From Enterococcus termitis (GTDB lineage Bacteria; Bacillota; Bacilli; Lactobacillales; Enterococcaceae), in assembly GCF_001730305.1 (NCBI RefSeq), contig NZ_MIJY01000002.1, forward strand, positions 62,001 to 126,000: a DNA stretch of 64,000 nt, given 5' to 3'. Under the pieces are notes generated by a model. That model saw only the letters and a list, made by a program, of their open reading frames with translations, had not been told where the DNA came from and ran no database searches. Below, piece by piece: positions 44,398 through 53,287 of the stretch (within the stretch, counting starts at the first letter, position 1; each line of letters starts with the position of its first letter). The translations under genes and the position numbers were made by a program.

Positions 44398-46590
44398 TTA
44401 TTTCATATGTTTTACGCGTGAAGAGATTTCTTTATGGCGTCCGTGGACCATGGGTCTTGCTTGCGGGTTACCAAGGTAACCGCAGGTACGTTTTACGACA
44501 TCACATGATTTAGGATCGTGGTTGCCGCATTGTGGACATTCAAATCCGCGTTCTGTTGGATTGAAGTCTCCTTCAAATCCGCATTCGTAACAATGATCGA
44601 TCGGAGTATTTGTTCCTAGATAGCCGACACGGTCATAGGCATAATCCCAAACAGATTCCAGCGCTTTAGGATTTTGTTGTAAAACAGGATATTCACAATA
44701 ATGGATAAATCCACCAGAACAATATTGCGGATAATCTTTTTCAAAATCTAGTTTTTCAAACGGCGTTGGATTTTTACGCACATCATAGTGGAAGCTGTTT
44801 GTGTAGTATTCTTTATCCGTGACATTTTCCACTAATCCAAATTTTTCAGTGTCTAATCGACAGAAACGGTCAGTTAAGCTTTCACTTGGTGTTGAATAGA
44901 CGCTAAAATGATAGCCATAATCATTGCCCCATTGATCTGCATGAGCTTTTAAATCTTTAAGGATAGCAAGCGTGAAATCTTTTGCTTCAGAATTTTTTTC
45001 CCACTCTCCGCCATAAAAAGCAGCAGCAACTTCGTATAAACCAATATAACCTAATGAAACAGTCGCACGTTTATTTTTGAACAATTCGTTAACGGAATCT
45101 TTTCTAGATAAACGTTTGCCGAAAGCACCATACATATATAGGATTGGTGCATTGGCTGGAATCGCTTCTTTACAACGTTCAACTCGATAAACTAAAGCGT
45201 CTTTCATAGTGTCTAAACGTTCTTCTAAAAGAGACCAGAATTTATTTACATCTCCATTCGCTTCCATTGCGATTCTAGGCAGATTCAATGTAACGACACC
45301 AAGGTTCATACGACCAACATTGATTTCTTCACCTTGTTCATCTTTCCAGCCTTGTAAGAACGAGCGACAGCCCATGGGAACTTTGAAGCTGCCAGTTAAG
45401 TCGACGATTTTGTCATAGCTTAAAACATCTGGATACATCCGTTTTGTGGCGCATTCTAAGGCAAGTTGTTTCACATCGTAGTTTGGATCAGTTTCATTTA
45501 AGTTGACGCCGCGTTTTAAGGTGAAAATCAGTTTAGGGAAAATAGCCGTACGTTTTTCACTACCTAAGCCATTGATTCTAATTTGGAGAATCGCTTTTTG
45601 AATTTCACGCTCAAACCAGTTCAAACCCAAACCAAAGCCTAGAGAAGTGAACGGTGTTTGTCCATTTGATGTGAAGAGCGTATTGATTTCATATTCTAAA
45701 CTTTGCATTGCATCATAGATATCTTTTCTAGTCTTTGATTTTGCAAATTCTTCTTGGCGTTCTGTTCCATCGATCCATTCTTTGGCATCTGCAAGATGTT
45801 TTTCATAGTTTAATTCAGCAAAGGGTGCCAGTAATTCATCTACCCGATCAGCAGAACAACCGCCATATTGGCTAGAGGCAACGTTTGCGATGATTTGAGA
45901 AATTTGAGCAGTAGCTGTTTGGATCGATTTAGGCGATTCAACTTCTGCATTTCCAATTTTGAAACCATTATTTAACATGCCTTTGAAATCGATTAGGCAG
46001 CAATTCGTCATTGGTGTATACGGATGATAATCTAAATCATGGTAATGGATATCACCTTTTTGATGTGCATTGGCAACATGAGGAGGAAGCATTTTTAACC
46101 CAATCGACTTGCCTACGATACCTGCAGTTAAGTCACGTTGAGTATTGAAAACATCACTATCTTTATTGGCGTTTTCATTGACAACAGTTTGGTCCTTGTT
46201 GATCAATTTACCGATGGTGAAATTGATATCTGTCGATTTACTACGCTCAAAATCACGTCGTGTCCGATAATTGATATATTCTTCTGCAAGTTCATATTCA
46301 TTTTTAGCCAGTAAAATATGCTCAACAATGTTTTGGATTTCATAAATTTTGACATTATCAGTAAATCGATCAGATATTTCTTGATCGATTCGTTCCACGA
46401 TCTCTTGAATACGCTCATGAGCAAGTGGATCTAATGAACCACGGATTTTTTGTTCAGCTTTGATCAAAGCTTCGTAAATCTTCTGGTCATTAAAATCAAC
46501 TAAACGCCCATCTCTTTTGACTATCTTCATCGTGTGTAATGGCGAATCAGTAGCACCCACGTCATTTTTAGTTTGCTTAATCTCCATCAT
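44398..46590 (-). CDS. nrdD: Anaerobic ribonucleoside-triphosphate reductase
   Basis: A 730-residue class III ribonucleotide reductase making dNTPs without oxygen. N-terminal ATP-cone (about 20-110: IVKRDGRLVDFNDQKIYEAL), catalytic barrel, a C-terminal zinc-binding site with four Cys in CYECGFEGDFN...CPQCGNHDPKSC, and the glycyl radical region RTCGYLG (Gly704 in the CGY). It works with NrdG. Start MMEIKQ, either of two ATGs; the RBS is AGGAGA. Two NrdR boxes lie upstream. Confidence 0.96.
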   Translation of the reverse strand: MMEIKQTKNDVGATDSPLHTMKIVKRDGRLVDFNDQKIYEALIKAEQKIRGSLDPLAHERIQEIVERIDQEISDRFTDNVKIYEIQNIVEHILLAKNEYELAEEYINYRTRRDFERSKSTDINFTIGKLINKDQTVVNENANKDSDVFNTQRDLTAGIVGKSIGLKMLPPHVANAHQKGDIHYHDLDYHPYTPMTNCCLIDFKGMLNNGFKIGNAEVESPKSIQTATAQISQIIANVASSQYGGCSADRVDELLAPFAELNYEKHLADAKEWIDGTERQEEFAKSKTRKDIYDAMQSLEYEINTLFTSNGQTPFTSLGFGLGLNWFEREIQKAILQIRINGLGSEKRTAIFPKLIFTLKRGVNLNETDPNYDVKQLALECATKRMYPDVLSYDKIVDLTGSFKVPMGCRSFLQGWKDEQGEEINVGRMNLGVVTLNLPRIAMEANGDVNKFWSLLEERLDTMKDALVYRVERCKEAIPANAPILYMYGAFGKRLSRKDSVNELFKNKRATVSLGYIGLYEVAAAFYGGEWEKNSEAKDFTLAILKDLKAHADQWGNDYGYHFSVYSTPSESLTDRFCRLDTEKFGLVENVTDKEYYTNSFHYDVRKNPTPFEKLDFEKDYPQYCSGGFIHYCEYPVLQQNPKALESVWDYAYDRVGYLGTNTPIDHCYECGFEGDFNPTERGFECPQCGNHDPKSCDVVKRTCGYLGNPQARPMVHGRHKEISSRVKHMK

Positions 46591-46625
46591 TTACTACCCA
46601 TCTCCTCATAAATTATTCCTTCACT

Positions 46626-46654
46626 ATCATAAAACAATTCCTTGAAACTTTCAA
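46626..46654 (-). promoter_or_regulatory. nrdD promoter
   Basis: On the minus strand TTGAAA (complement of 46649-46654), 17-base spacer and TATGAT (complement of 46626-46631). The -35 abuts and partly overlaps the nearest NrdR box. Confidence 0.6.
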
Positions 46655-46709
46655 CTATATATAGTGTCATATTTTTATTTTCTATCACTTGAACAACTAT
46701 ATATAGTGT
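46652..46709 (-). promoter_or_regulatory. Two NrdR boxes
   Basis: The same 16-base sequence CAACTATATATAGTGT occurs at 46652-46667 and 46694-46709, 42 bases apart, i.e. about four helical turns. It matches NrdR boxes (ACACTATATATAGT-type, read on the minus strand ACACTATATATAGTTG). NrdR would repress nrdD-nrdG when dATP is high. The nrdR gene is not in this window. Confidence 0.75.
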
Positions 46710-46898
46710 TTATTAAAAATGAAAAAAGAATGAAAACGACTGCCTAAAAGGTTTGTGGAAATTGTCACAACATTTCAGTACAAAAACGAAGAACTTTATA
46801 AAAATTTTTTTATCATTACTTAATTGTAAGAGGAATCGATGTTCACCGGCCCAAAATATTGGTAGAATAGGAACAATGAATAAACTGGAGCGAATAAG

Positions 46899-47666
46899 AT
46901 GAAAAAAATTTTAGAAGTGAATCATTTAAGTAAGTCATATGGCTATCGAAATAATAAAGTTCAAGTCCTAAACAACATTTCTTTTTCTGTCGATCAAGGT
47001 GAATTTGTTGGCATTATGGGTCCAAGTGGCGCGGGGAAATCTACTTTATTGAGTACCATTTCAACAATTGCATTGCCTTCGACTGGAACGGTGCGTATTG
47101 ATGGACAGGATATATTAAAAATGCGCAACGATCAAATCAGTGATTTTCGTCGGAAAAAATTAGGATTTATTTTTCAGGATTTCAATTTGTTGGATACCTT
47201 AAATGTCAAAGACAATATTTTACTGCCGCTGGCGGTCGATCGCATTCCACTTGAAAAAATGGAACAGCGTTTGACGCATGTTGCTAGTGTTTTAGGGATC
47301 GAACAATTATTAAAAGAGTTTCCCAATACGATTTCGGTAGGTCAAAAGCAGCGAGTTGCCGCTGCCAGGGCTTTGATTACTGAGCCAAAAATCATCTTTG
47401 CGGATGAACCTACTGGCGCTTTAGACTCTAAATCAGCAGCTGAACTTCTCCAATATATGACAAACATGAATTTGGAAGACGATGCTACGATCATGATGGT
47501 AACCCATGATCCTTATACGGCAAGTTACTGCAATCGAATTTTGTTTATTAAAGATGGGGTAATTTTTTCAGAGGTCGTTCGTCAAGGCTCTAGAAAAGAT
47601 TTTTTCAATCGCGTGATCGATATGCAAGCAACGATTGGTGGAGGTGGTCGTGCCAATGATTTTTAA
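46899..47666 (+). CDS. ABC transporter ATP-binding protein (BceA type)
   Basis: A 255-residue ATPase. Walker A GPSGAGKS at 41-48, Q-loop QDFNLLD, Walker B FADEPTGALDS near 167-177. The signature usually LSGGQ reads ISVGQKQR at 145-152. BceA-type peptides drive peptide-antibiotic resistance or sensing; no two-component system is adjacent here. Its end overlaps the permease gene by 11 bases. Confidence 0.88.
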   Translation: MKKILEVNHLSKSYGYRNNKVQVLNNISFSVDQGEFVGIMGPSGAGKSTLLSTISTIALPSTGTVRIDGQDILKMRNDQISDFRRKKLGFIFQDFNLLDTLNVKDNILLPLAVDRIPLEKMEQRLTHVASVLGIEQLLKEFPNTISVGQKQRVAAARALITEPKIIFADEPTGALDSKSAAELLQYMTNMNLEDDATIMMVTHDPYTASYCNRILFIKDGVIFSEVVRQGSRKDFFNRVIDMQATIGGGGRANDF

Positions 47667-49737
47667 GTTGTCTTGGAAAAATTTCAAAGGACAGTTTTTG
47701 AATTATTTAGTTTATTTTGTGAGCATGACCTTTGCAGTCGTTGTGTATTATTGTTTCAGTGCAATCACTTATAATCGGTCTTTGGCAAACAGAGTTGGGC
47801 AAGAGATCCATATTAATGGAGCGATGAATTTAGGCGGCATTTTAGTCGTGATCATGATTTTAGGTTTCATGTTTGCGGCGAATCATTTCTTTTTACTAAA
47901 ACGCAGAAAAGAAATCGGTCTTTATCATTTGATTGGTATGAAAAAAAGGCAAATATCTTTGTTGTTTTTTACTGAGACATTAGTTTTAGGTGCTGTTTCT
48001 TTAATTACTGGGTTATTTTTAGGTGTGATCTTCTCAAAACTATTTTCCATGATTTTAGCTAAAGCAATGTTTTTACAAGTAGAAAGCTTATTTTTTATTT
48101 CGATCCCATCGATGATTCAAACGAGTGTTGTCTTTGTTTTTATGTTGCTGGCAGTTTCTATTCGAAGTACCTGGTTGATCTATCTGTACCAAGTGACGAA
48201 TTTATTAAAAACGGAAAGTAAGCAAATCAGCGAGTTGGATCGTTTTTCTAAGATAAAAGCTGTTTTGGGCGTTCTTGGTGTGTTAATGATTGGTTTAGGG
48301 TATCTTTTGTCCTATAATGTCGTTCGTTTTGCAACGTTTTTGATGAAAACAAAGATTGGTTTTGCTGGTTTTCTTATTGCTCCGCTGATCATTTTAGTTA
48401 TTTGTGTAATAGGTACTTATTTATTCTTTAAATATACGATGTTTTTGACTGTGCGGCTGTTTGCAAAGAACAAATTCAATTACTATCGGCATTTAAATAT
48501 GGTCGCTATTGGCAATACCAAATTACATGTGACAAGAGTGAGCAGTACGCTATTTGCAGTTACTATTTTTATTGCGATTGCTTTAGGGATGATTGGAGGA
48601 GCGGCTTCTTTTTATACAATTGGAATGAATTCGGTGAATATAATAGCACCGAATGATTACATTGTAGCTGAGGAGGACTTCGGTAAATTGATGGCAACTA
48701 TCAAAGCAGAACCAGACACATCAGTAGCATCTTCAGTTAAATTAGATTATAAATTGACAGGCAGCAAATATAGTTTGAAAATTGGTCAAGATGATAGTGA
48801 AAATGATGTAAGTCCAGTCAATATATTAGCCCTTTCAAACTATCGTGAATTTCAAAAATACAATCCTTACTTAAAAAATATCGAATTAAAAAAGCCAAAT
48901 GATTTAGTTGTCTTGGACAGTATTTTGAACACGTTTGATGGTTTCATTCGTTATGGTTCGGAATTTATTTTTTCAGAGAATATCACGTTTCATATTTCTG
49001 ATGTTCGTCCAGATTATTTAGGACAGGATTTACTGCGTTATAATTTTCCAACGGTGATTATGACAGATGAACAGTACGATAATATAGATTCCGGATTGAT
49101 CTACTCTGTTTATGCCATAAATGTTGAGTCAAAGAATGAAGAAGCGCTGTCTAATAATGTAGCTGAAACAATAAAACCGCAATGGATTACCCCCATTTAC
49201 TATAAATATCAGTGGAACGATGGCAAAATTGAAGGCTATATGTCGAAGAAAAGTCGGGAACCTGAAAAAAGAGAAACACAGGTGTATTCTCCTTCAGATG
49301 AACAGGAATATTGGAAGTTAAATTATACTAATCGTTTTTCAGATTTGAGATACAAAAGACGAGAAATGGGACTATTTATTTATGTAGCGATGTTTCTTGG
49401 TATTTTAGCCTTGATCATTACAGGAAGTATTCTAATGCTCCATCAATTTTCAGAAGCAGAAAGAGAGAAAGAGCGCTACGATCTCTTAAAAAAAATCGGG
49501 ATTTCTGAAAAGGAAATCATCAAGCTCGTCTATCAACAAAACAGCATCATCTTTTTCCCGCCAATGATTATTGGTGTACTTCACGCAAGTTTTGCTATAT
49601 ACGTTTTTAGTAAAATCATTACCAGCTCGGGGTATTGGTTAGCGTACTTAGCATGTGGTTTATTGATTTTAGTCTATCTAGCTTATTATTTTTTGACATC
49701 AGCAATATACACTCGTATTGTACGTGGGAAAGACTAA
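47656..49737 (+). CDS. ABC transporter permease (BceB/FtsX type)
   Basis: A 693-residue permease with an N-terminal FtsX-like part (SWKNFKGQFLNYLVYFVSMT), a large extracellular loop of about 200 residues (about 330-540) and C-terminal FtsX-like helices; about 10 membrane helices. This is the BceB layout of peptide-antibiotic resistance and sensing exporters. ATG 47656 is inside the end of the ATPase gene; the frame from 47635 is not used. A weak terminator follows. Confidence 0.85.
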   Translation: MIFKLSWKNFKGQFLNYLVYFVSMTFAVVVYYCFSAITYNRSLANRVGQEIHINGAMNLGGILVVIMILGFMFAANHFFLLKRRKEIGLYHLIGMKKRQISLLFFTETLVLGAVSLITGLFLGVIFSKLFSMILAKAMFLQVESLFFISIPSMIQTSVVFVFMLLAVSIRSTWLIYLYQVTNLLKTESKQISELDRFSKIKAVLGVLGVLMIGLGYLLSYNVVRFATFLMKTKIGFAGFLIAPLIILVICVIGTYLFFKYTMFLTVRLFAKNKFNYYRHLNMVAIGNTKLHVTRVSSTLFAVTIFIAIALGMIGGAASFYTIGMNSVNIIAPNDYIVAEEDFGKLMATIKAEPDTSVASSVKLDYKLTGSKYSLKIGQDDSENDVSPVNILALSNYREFQKYNPYLKNIELKKPNDLVVLDSILNTFDGFIRYGSEFIFSENITFHISDVRPDYLGQDLLRYNFPTVIMTDEQYDNIDSGLIYSVYAINVESKNEEALSNNVAETIKPQWITPIYYKYQWNDGKIEGYMSKKSREPEKRETQVYSPSDEQEYWKLNYTNRFSDLRYKRREMGLFIYVAMFLGILALIITGSILMLHQFSEAEREKERYDLLKKIGISEKEIIKLVYQQNSIIFFPPMIIGVLHASFAIYVFSKIITSSGYWLAYLACGLLILVYLAYYFLTSAIYTRIVRGKD

Positions 49738-49753
49738 GTGTGATAGTGGTTAA

Positions 49754-49790
49754 AAAATGGAGTAAGTGAAAACTTTGCTTCATTTTCTAA
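49754..49790 (+). terminator. Weak terminator after the ABC permease
   Basis: AAAATGGAGTAAG (about 49755-49767) pairs with CTTTGCTTCATTTT (49773-49786) using wobble pairs. The tail is only moderately T-rich. Confidence 0.45.
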
Positions 49791-49834
49791 CCATTCAAGT
49801 ATATAATAAGAAAATATGATTGAGGCATAACATC

Positions 49835-50041
49835 ATGAGAGACAACCCCGTCATTTGGAATCCTAGTAAAAACTTCTATCGTGACCTCAAAAAATTGACG
49901 CGGAACTTAATCTTTTCTTATAAAATAGATGAGTTGAAACAATACATTTCTAGCATTTCCAAATACTCAATCCAGGGTAGGACAGAGCTTACGTCTTTTG
50001 TCCGCCTTTTTTATGCCGAAGTGACAAAACTGTTAGTATAA
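49835..50041 (+). CDS. Possible small protein, no known family
   Basis: A 68-residue open frame (MRDNPVIWNPSKNFYRDLKK...YAEVTKLLV), highly charged, no membrane helix. The Shine-Dalgarno is weak (TTGAGG at 49820-49825). It lies between the ABC exporter and dltX, 100 bases before dltX. TATAAT at 49802-49807 may be a -10. It could be real or chance; no family recognised. Confidence 0.35.
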   Translation: MRDNPVIWNPSKNFYRDLKKLTRNLIFSYKIDELKQYISSISKYSIQGRTELTSFVRLFYAEVTKLLV

Positions 50042-50067
50042 AAGGGTGTTTTGTTAGCGGATTGGAT

Positions 50068-50095
50068 TTGCTTTTTTAGTTGATTTTATTACAAT
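50068..50095 (+). promoter_or_regulatory. Candidate dlt promoter
   Basis: TTGCTT (50068-50073), a 16-base spacer and TACAAT (50090-50095), 46 bases before dltX. No other sigma-A site is better placed. Confidence 0.4.
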
Positions 50096-50141
50096 GACCT
50101 TACAAAAAACGTAGTGGTTGAAAGTTTAGGAGGGATAAAAA

Positions 50142-50291
50142 ATGAAACAATTTTTTGCTAGACCTAATGTCCAATATTGGAGCAAATTCATTGGAAAAAC
50201 CATTTTTTATTTTGGCATCTTACTGATGTTGATTTACTTGTATCATTATAAAAATATTGATGGTGGCTCATTTATTTATAATGAGTTTTAG
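50142..50291 (+). CDS. dltX: DltX, teichoic acid D-alanine-transfer associated protein
   Basis: A 49-residue membrane protein too short for many annotation cut-offs. One membrane helix (about 17-34, FIGKTIFYFGILLMLIYL) follows MKQFFARPNVQYWSK, and the C-terminus ends GGSFIYNEF, matching the conserved DltX tail. DltX helps in transferring D-alanine to teichoic acid with DltB and DltD. AGGAGGGATAAAA precedes ATG 50142; dltA begins 17 bases after the stop. It is the first gene of dltXABCD. Confidence 0.9.
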   Translation: MKQFFARPNVQYWSKFIGKTIFYFGILLMLIYLYHYKNIDGGSFIYNEF

Positions 50292-50308
50292 AAAGGAGCG
50301 ACATCAAA

Positions 50309-51820
50309 ATGATTTCTGATGTTATAAAATCGATTGATCGATGGGCGTTGAAAGAACCGAATCGCCCTGTATATATTGAGGCCGATCAAACATATACTTA
50401 CGGAGAACTGAAAAGTTATTCTGATGCTATCGCTGCATACTTGCAGCAAAACATAGAGCGGTCACGTCCAATAGTTGTTTATGGAGAACTTGAATTTGAA
50501 ATGCTAGCATGTTTTCTAGGCGCTTCAAAAGCAGGACATGCATATATACCAATTGATGCTCATACTCCTAAGGAGCGTGTAGAAATGATTTTAGCTGTTG
50601 CTGACCCAGCGCTGGTTTTCTCAATAGGAGAATGGCCCTTAGCTAATACTGATCCTGCTATCGTTTCCTTGAAAAAAATAAAAGTGATTTTCAAAGAAAC
50701 TACATCAACAGACGATTTTAAACCAATCGAAGGTTCAGAAACCTATTACATTATTTTCACTTCTGGGACGACAGGTGTTCCTAAAGGAGTTCAAATCAGC
50801 CATACAAATTTGCTAAGCTTTGTTCAGTGGGCTTTGTCTGATTTTGGTATAACAGAAGGGATGCGCTTTTTATCGCAAGCTCCTTACTCCTTTGATTTGT
50901 CTGTGATGGATTTATATCCAGCTTTAGTATCTGGAGGCTCACTGACTCCCATGCGTAAAGAGGTCATCAATGATTTTAAACAGCTCTTCAAGACACTACC
51001 TGAACTGGAAATTGAAGTGTGGGTTTCAACGCCATCATTTATGGATATTTGTTTGATGGAGCCAACGTTTAATCAAGAAAATGCAAAAAGTTTGAAAATT
51101 TTCTTGTTCTGCGGAGAAGAACTCACCAAGATGACGGCACAAAAATTATTGGAGCGTTTCCCAGAGGCACATATATTTAACACCTATGGTCCAACTGAAG
51201 CTACTGTAGCAATTTCTAGTGTTGAAATGACTAAAGAGTTGCTCCAACAATATGACCGAATCCCCATTGGCAAGGTAAAGCATGATACAAATGTTTATAT
51301 CATGAATGAAAATGAATTGTTGCCTGAGGGCGAAGTGGGCGAAATTATTATCGCAGGTCCTAGTGTGTCCAAAGGATATATGAACAACAATGAAAAAACA
51401 GCAGCCGCTTTCTTTGCTTATCAAGGACAACCTGCTTACCGCACAGGTGATGCTGGAAAAATACAAGAGGGCATGTTGATTTATGAAGGTAGAATTGATT
51501 TTCAAGTGAAAATGCATGGCTATCGGATTGAGCTTGAAGACATCGATCATCATTTAGCAAGTGTTTCTTATGTAAAACAGGCAATGGTTGTTCCTAAATA
51601 TCATGAGCATAAAGTCCAGCAGCTAGTGGCCTTTATCGTTGCCCACCCTAATGATTTTGAAAAGGAGTTTAAATTGACGAAAGCGATCAAAGAAGAATTG
51701 GGTCGTTCAGTGATGGATTATATGATTCCGCAAAAATTCATTTACGTGGAGCAATTACCGCTAACACCAAATGGAAAGATCGATCGGAAAGGATTGATGA
51801 ATGAGGTGAACGCAACATGA
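50309..51820 (+). CDS. dltA: D-alanine-DltC ligase DltA
   Basis: A 503-residue adenylation enzyme that activates D-alanine and loads it on DltC. The ATP motif TSGTTGVPKG is at 151-160; later NTYGPTEAT and the C-terminal catalytic Lys in PNGKIDRKGL. D-alanyl esters reduce the negative charge of teichoic acids. RBS AAAGGAG before ATG 50309. Its stop TGA overlaps the start of dltB (ATGA). Confidence 0.97.
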   Translation: MISDVIKSIDRWALKEPNRPVYIEADQTYTYGELKSYSDAIAAYLQQNIERSRPIVVYGELEFEMLACFLGASKAGHAYIPIDAHTPKERVEMILAVADPALVFSIGEWPLANTDPAIVSLKKIKVIFKETTSTDDFKPIEGSETYYIIFTSGTTGVPKGVQISHTNLLSFVQWALSDFGITEGMRFLSQAPYSFDLSVMDLYPALVSGGSLTPMRKEVINDFKQLFKTLPELEIEVWVSTPSFMDICLMEPTFNQENAKSLKIFLFCGEELTKMTAQKLLERFPEAHIFNTYGPTEATVAISSVEMTKELLQQYDRIPIGKVKHDTNVYIMNENELLPEGEVGEIIIAGPSVSKGYMNNNEKTAAAFFAYQGQPAYRTGDAGKIQEGMLIYEGRIDFQVKMHGYRIELEDIDHHLASVSYVKQAMVVPKYHEHKVQQLVAFIVAHPNDFEKEFKLTKAIKEELGRSVMDYMIPQKFIYVEQLPLTPNGKIDRKGLMNEVNAT

Positions 51821-53022
51821 TGGGCTTTCCACACATGATTCCATACGCGAATCCACTTTATTTTATCTATTTATTGGTTGCATTAACACCAATGATCGTA
51901 ACATTATTGCTGAAAGGAAAGCGCTGGTCATGGTATCAGGTGCTTGTTACTTTATTTTTCTTGTATATGAGCTTTGGCGGGGAGGATTGGAAACAAGGGA
52001 TTGCACTGATTGGTTATGTTATTTGGCAGACGATCCTTGTTTGGTTTTACTTTCACTATCGTCAAAAACAAAACGCAGCTTCTGTCTTTTACTTAGCAGT
52101 CTTTTTAGCTATTTTACCATTAGTATTGGTCAAGGTCGTTCCGTTTGTTTCAGGTCATGCTTCAATACTGGGATTTTTGGGCATTTCCTATTTAACATTT
52201 AAATCGGTACAAATCATCATCGAGATGCGGGATGGGTTGATCAAAGAGTATCATATTTTTAGATATATTCAATTTCTTTTGTTCTTTCCGACTATTTCTT
52301 CCGGACCAATCGATCGTTATCGCCGTTTTGAAAAAGATGTAGTAAATCCGCCAACTCCAGAAAAATACGTTGATTTCTTAGGCAAAGGAATCCACAATTT
52401 TTTTCTTGGCTTTTTATACAAATTCATTATCGGTTATTATTTTGGGCAAGTATTGATGCCTGTGGCTGCAAAAATAGCTGTCAAAACTGGCGGCTTTTCG
52501 TGGGCGTTAGTTGCTTACATGTATATTTACAGTATGTATTTGTTTTTTGATTTTGCTGGTTATAGTTTATTCGCAGTTGGGACGAGTTATTTGATGGGTT
52601 ACGAGACACCAGTCAATTTCAATAAACCTTTCTTGAGCTGGAATATCAAAGAATTCTGGAATCGTTGGCATATGACGCTGTCGTTTTGGTTCCGTGATTA
52701 TGTCTATATGCGCTTGATGTTTACATTGATCAAAAAGAAAGTGTTTAAAAGTCGAATTGTGGCTTCAAATGTCGGTTACTTTGCCCTATTTCTATTAATG
52801 GGTGTTTGGCATGGCTTGACCTGGTATTATTTAGCCTACGGTATGTATCATGCCGCGTTGATTTGCTTGACGGATGCTTGGCTGCGTTTTAAGAAAAAGC
52901 ATAAAGAAAAAATTCCGTCAAATAGATGGACACATGCATTCGCAGTGTTTTTGACCTTTAATGCTGTATGTATTAGTTTCTTGATTTTTTCAGGTTTTTT
53001 GGACACATTGTTTTTTAAATAA
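51817..53022 (+). CDS. dltB: D-alanyl transfer protein DltB (MBOAT)
   Basis: A 401-residue membrane-bound O-acyltransferase with about 11 hydrophobic helices. The conserved MBOAT His is His332 in LLMGVWHGLTWYY. The blocks NRWHMTLSFWFRDYVY and PTISSGPIDRYRRF are diagnostic of DltB. It moves D-alanine from DltC across the membrane. The ATG overlaps the dltA stop by 4 bases. Confidence 0.97.
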   Translation: MMGFPHMIPYANPLYFIYLLVALTPMIVTLLLKGKRWSWYQVLVTLFFLYMSFGGEDWKQGIALIGYVIWQTILVWFYFHYRQKQNAASVFYLAVFLAILPLVLVKVVPFVSGHASILGFLGISYLTFKSVQIIIEMRDGLIKEYHIFRYIQFLLFFPTISSGPIDRYRRFEKDVVNPPTPEKYVDFLGKGIHNFFLGFLYKFIIGYYFGQVLMPVAAKIAVKTGGFSWALVAYMYIYSMYLFFDFAGYSLFAVGTSYLMGYETPVNFNKPFLSWNIKEFWNRWHMTLSFWFRDYVYMRLMFTLIKKKVFKSRIVASNVGYFALFLLMGVWHGLTWYYLAYGMYHAALICLTDAWLRFKKKHKEKIPSNRWTHAFAVFLTFNAVCISFLIFSGFLDTLFFK

Positions 53023-53050
53023 AATATAGAAGTTAAGAGGAGAATGGATC

Positions 53051-53287
53051 ATGAATATAGAAGAAACAGTTTTAGCTATTTTAGAAGAAATCACTGGTAC
53101 TGATGAGGTAAAAGAAAATAGAGCAGTCGATTTATTTGAGGAAGGGCTGATGGATTCATTGGCGACGGTACAATTATTAGTTGAAATTGAAGGACAATTG
53201 GGCGTTCAAGTACCTGTTTCAGAATTTGACCGCGAATTATGGAATACACCCAATAAAGTCATTGAACAAGTGAAAGCATTGCAATAA
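53051..53287 (+). CDS. dltC: D-alanyl carrier protein DltC
   Basis: A 78-residue acyl carrier protein. The 4'-phosphopantetheine attaches to Ser36 in [12 protein letters not shown]. It carries D-alanine from DltA to DltB. RBS AGAGGAGAAT before ATG 53051. The TAA stop shares its last base with the ATG of dltD (TAATG). Confidence 0.96.
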   Translation: MNIEETVLAILEEITGTDEVKENRAVDLFEEGLMDSLATVQLLVEIEGQLGVQVPVSEFDRELWNTPNKVIEQVKALQ

